A DNA stretch of 64,000 nt from the NCBI GenBank assembly GCA_026929865.2, contig CM049408.1:1612001-1676000 (forward strand), in the 5' to 3' direction. Both the position numbers and the translations under genes were made by a program. This document shows, piece after piece, positions 61,266 through 64,000 of the stretch; position 1 is the stretch's first letter; every line of letters starts with the position of its first letter. This stretch comes from Hyperoplus lanceolatus. Lineage: Eukaryota; Chordata; Actinopteri; Uranoscopiformes; Ammodytidae. The notes below the pieces were generated by a model. That model was not told the DNA's origin. It made no database searches and saw nothing but the letters and a program-made list of their open reading frames with translations.

Positions 61266-64000
61266 ATGGCTGACGTGAGTACGGCCTGTCATTCTCTCCT
61301 TCCATAGTCCTACCAGTCGCTGGCAACGAGCCCCAGAAATAATATCAAAACCAAATTTGTTTTAAACCAAAATGTGACCTTCCATGTAATTGACCCTGCG
61401 TTCCAAATCACATACCTTTTCTTTTTATTACATTATACTAAAGCACACAAGAGTATTAGAACCATGGGAGAGAAATAAAAATCAGATAAGGAAGTTTTTT
61501 TCTTTCATTTTGTATAGAATTGTCAAGAATCAAGACCAATCCTGCTAAATGCTATTGGAGTTAGTGGGAGATAGGTATTTTTGGAATAAAGCTGGAGTAT
61601 ATGATTTCTGATTGGTCAAAGTTAACATGAGCTGACACTCTGACCAATCAGAGCGAGGCTCCGATTATCTGTTCTTATTGGCTGTTGGGACTGTCCATTC
61701 ACTTTGACACGACTTTGTTGGTGTAGAGTGTGTCAGGGAGGGACCAAAGAGAACAAGTGGAGCGGTTGAGGTATTTGGATTCGAATCTCTAACCCAACTG
61801 CCATTTTCTCCCCTTTATGAATTAAGATTTTTGGAACCAGAACATATGAACATAAGATGATGATTGTCATTGTAATTTTTATTTTTTTATTTTTACAAAT
61901 ATGCCAAACATGTCATGGCTTCAATACTTTAAATACATGTTCCTGATTATACTTACTGTAGGTAACGTCAATGCAGGCGCTTAACTTGAACCAGAGTATT
62001 TTTACAGTTTGGTATAAAGGATCTGGGGACTTCCTCCACCACTGCTAAAGCTACTTTCCTGTCCAACATGTATCACTTTTCTTTGCAGGATTTGAAGAGA
62101 TACCTGTACAAACAGTTGCAAAGGTGTGTATGATTGAGCTCGGGCATGGGGCTGGTGTGATATTCTGACCGTATGATAACCTTAAGCAAAAAATACCACG
62201 GTACAGCAAATACAGCTCTCAAATGTGTTATTTTTGAAACATCTGAGTAAAAGACAAAACAATTTCTCTTTCAAGATATAGAATATTTTCTACATTAAAG
62301 CTGCAGTGTGTAGAATTTTGGGTTTTATTTCCTAGCAGATTTTGTAGAAAGTAATTATAATATCCATAAGCACATTTAATTTAGTGCATAATAGCTGAAT
62401 TTTTTTTTTAATTATTTTTTTTCCCTTAGAAAGGGTCTCGTATATCTCCATATGTCCGCATATTTTGGACCAAGGCCTTGTCACCGCCATTTTGAAAGTG
62501 TCATAGTTGGAATGTCATCAGGTGCATTGTTTAAAATTTAGAATTGTTCTTGTCCTGTAGCTTCTGTTATTATTCAAAAGGGTTGGGGTTACCCAGGGAG
62601 CGTTGCATTCTAGAACTTTGTAGAACTTTCTTGATGATGTCATATTACACACTGCACCTTTAATTCACTTGTAATAAACATTTAATTATTCTTAACACAA
62701 TAGAAATACCAGCTGTCCTTTCTAAGTGAGCAGCTCAACAAGGTTTTTAGAGACATGCTCACTTTCTACACATTTCTCTTTTAGTAAAGGTTATGATGCA
62801 GGAATATTCTGAACAATAATCAACTATGTTAACATCCTGGGGAGGGCATATATGTATACCTTGAGAATGGCCCATGCCTGATTGAGTACATAATGAATAT
62901 TAGTAAAGCTATGTTCCTGTCAGTGTGTATAACCCTGCTCTGTGCTTCCTCCCAGTGTTGAAGGTCTTCATGCCATTGTAGTGACAGACAGAGATGGAGT
63001 CCCTGTCATCAAAGGTAAAAGAACTATCGCAACACTTTGGAGCTCATTTCTATTATACAATCCTTTGTCTTTGTCATCAGTTCCACTATAACCACACAGC
63101 ATTATGGCTAACCACACACTGACCCTGTGTTCCAATCCCCATACTTCCATACTATTTAGTATGCCAGAAAGAGATTTAGGATGTCCCAATACATGCACGT
63201 CAATTGCAGTATGCCAAAAATACCCAGATGCCCCACTCACTCCAATAGCATTTTGCAGTATTCGTCTTTATTCTTGACATTTCTCGAAATAATAAAAAAA
63301 ATCTTCCTTATCTGATTTTTTTTTCTTTCCTGTCTGTGGCCCTAAAACTCTTCTGTACTTTAGTATGTAGTGTAGTAAAAAGAAAAAGAGTATGTGATTT
63401 GGAACGCAGGGTGAGTTATTCTTGTTTTGCCTACATTGCACAAAAGTAGTAAAAGTAGTGATGGAGACTCATCTAGTTTTTGTTTTTGTCCCATGCTGTA
63501 AGCAGTTGACATGAGTTAAAGTTGAGGATTTGTGGAGACTGATGTTGGGATAAATATTGAGCTTTTCAGGGGGTATTTCATTCACAGGCCAGAAAATCTA
63601 ATCAAAATGTTGCAGACTGATCTGACACAAACTCGGCAAGCTGCTCCGTTCCCATTGAATATCACTATTTAACTGCTTTGACTTTGTGCATCAGAAATGA
63701 TAAGAACTATATTTTTGAAAGTTAAGGAGGATTCAAGTAATGTACCAAAGGCACTGAGAAAAAAACCCTACTAAAAACAGACATTGTTAAGTGGTGTGTT
63801 TGTGTCAAAGGGAATTCAGAGCAAATAAGTCTCATGCACATCTTCTAATAGAATATCTGAAGTGAGGAGCAGTTATTGAGTGTGTGTAGAGTACAGTTAT
63901 TCACATTGCTTGTTGTGTGTCCGTGCAGTTGCCAATGACAGTGCTCCGGTCCATGCTCTGCGACCAGGCTTCTTGTCCACGTTTGCTCTGGCCACAGACC
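61266..64000 (+). CDS. lamtor3: LAMTOR3 (Ragulator subunit), first four coding exons; continues past the window
   Basis: Exons 61,266-61,274 (ATG GCT GAC), 62,089-62,123, 62,956-63,014 and 63,929-64,000 join in frame across GT-AG sites. They give MADDLKRYLYKQLQ, SVEGLHAIVVTDRDGVPV, IKVANDSAPVHALRPGFL and STFALATD: 59 residues of a protein normally ~124 long. This is an almost exact match to vertebrate LAMTOR3 (MP1), a roadblock/LC7-fold protein that pairs with LAMTOR2 in the Ragulator complex on late endosomes and lysosomes. There it scaffolds MEK1-ERK signalling and anchors Rag GTPases for mTORC1. The ATG is the family start and is preceded by a 5' UTR segment (61,230-61,265). Introns 2 and 3 hold MITEs. 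The last exons lie beyond the right edge. Confidence 0.97.
61393..61415. repeat. isolated end of the GTTCCAAATC MITE family
   Basis: ACCCTGCGTTCCAAATCACA matches the end of the element at 63,122-63,412; no partner end nearby, so a fragment in the first coding intron of lamtor3. Confidence 0.65.
62295..62663. mobile_element. TTAA-flanked MITE in a lamtor3 intron
   Basis: Begins TTAAAGCTGCAGTGTGTAGA and ends TACACACTGCACCTTTAA, with TTAA at both ends (62,295-62,298; 62,660-62,663). About 370 bp, non-coding. Confidence 0.88.
63122..63412. mobile_element. GTTCCAATCC...GATTTGGAACGCAGGGT MITE in a lamtor3 intron
   Basis: ACCCTGTGTTCCAATCCCCA at the left end and GATTTGGAACGCAGGGT at the right end are inverted repeats, and the subterminal 'ctatttagtatg' / 'agtatgtgatttgg' text is shared with copies at 7.2 and 55 kb. 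The minus-strand open frame over part of it is not a gene. Confidence 0.82.

Overview
The window looks like a teleost fish nuclear genome, probably a ray-finned fish with a repeat-rich genome. Two spliced vertebrate-type genes sit in the last 11 kb. The remaining ~53 kb is a dense, nested set of transposable elements: Tc1/mariner, hAT, PIF/Harbinger-like and TTAA-flanked MITEs, tRNA-derived SINEs, jockey-type and L1-type LINEs, and a copia-ordered LTR element, with long microsatellites between them. No bacterial, CRISPR or operon structure is present. Most long open frames are repeats read in the wrong frame.

Layout. 1-0.66 kb: a LINE endonuclease fragment running off the left edge. 1.7-16.5 kb: mostly DNA-transposon remnants, including a GGGCC-ended element with CAG duplications (4.1-5.3 kb), a rearranged Tc1 copy (6.2-7.1 kb) and a hAT element with a perfect 8-bp duplication (7.8-8.6 kb). 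16.7-21.7 kb: a near-perfect hairpin, two long dinucleotide arrays, a Tc1 transposase remnant and a palindromic MITE. 21.7-32.3 kb: a nest in which a ~7.4-kb element with ~1.1-kb inverted arms (24,658-32,109) sits inside a PIF/Harbinger-like MITE. Its left arm was later hit by a SINE and an L1, and the mirrored right arm keeps both empty sites. Its decayed gene (minus strand, ~30.9-28.15 kb) has a FEN1/XPG-like acidic signature followed by a GCD...GxGxKxA helix-hairpin-like motif. This is the most interesting object in the window. 32.75-38.27 kb: a hAT-type element with near-perfect 8-bp duplications holding a ~3.2-kb LINE. 41.2-42.4 kb: a broken gag-protease-integrase fragment. 42.4-53.6 kb: mostly unassigned DNA with scattered MITEs, one SINE and one LINE tail.

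Genes. On the minus strand, 57,683-53,655, five coding exons join without a frame break into a 242-residue YIPF5/YIPF7-type Golgi membrane protein (yipf7 preferred). On the plus strand, from 61,266 to the window edge, the first four coding exons encode the start of LAMTOR3, a subunit of the lysosomal Ragulator scaffold. The genes are divergent, and most of the ~3.3 kb between them is transposon sequence; the last element ends about 20 bp from the likely LAMTOR3 promoter. Nothing in the sequence shows that the two genes work together.

Family assignments are from reading motifs, terminal repeats and target duplications by eye; no alignments or searches were run.
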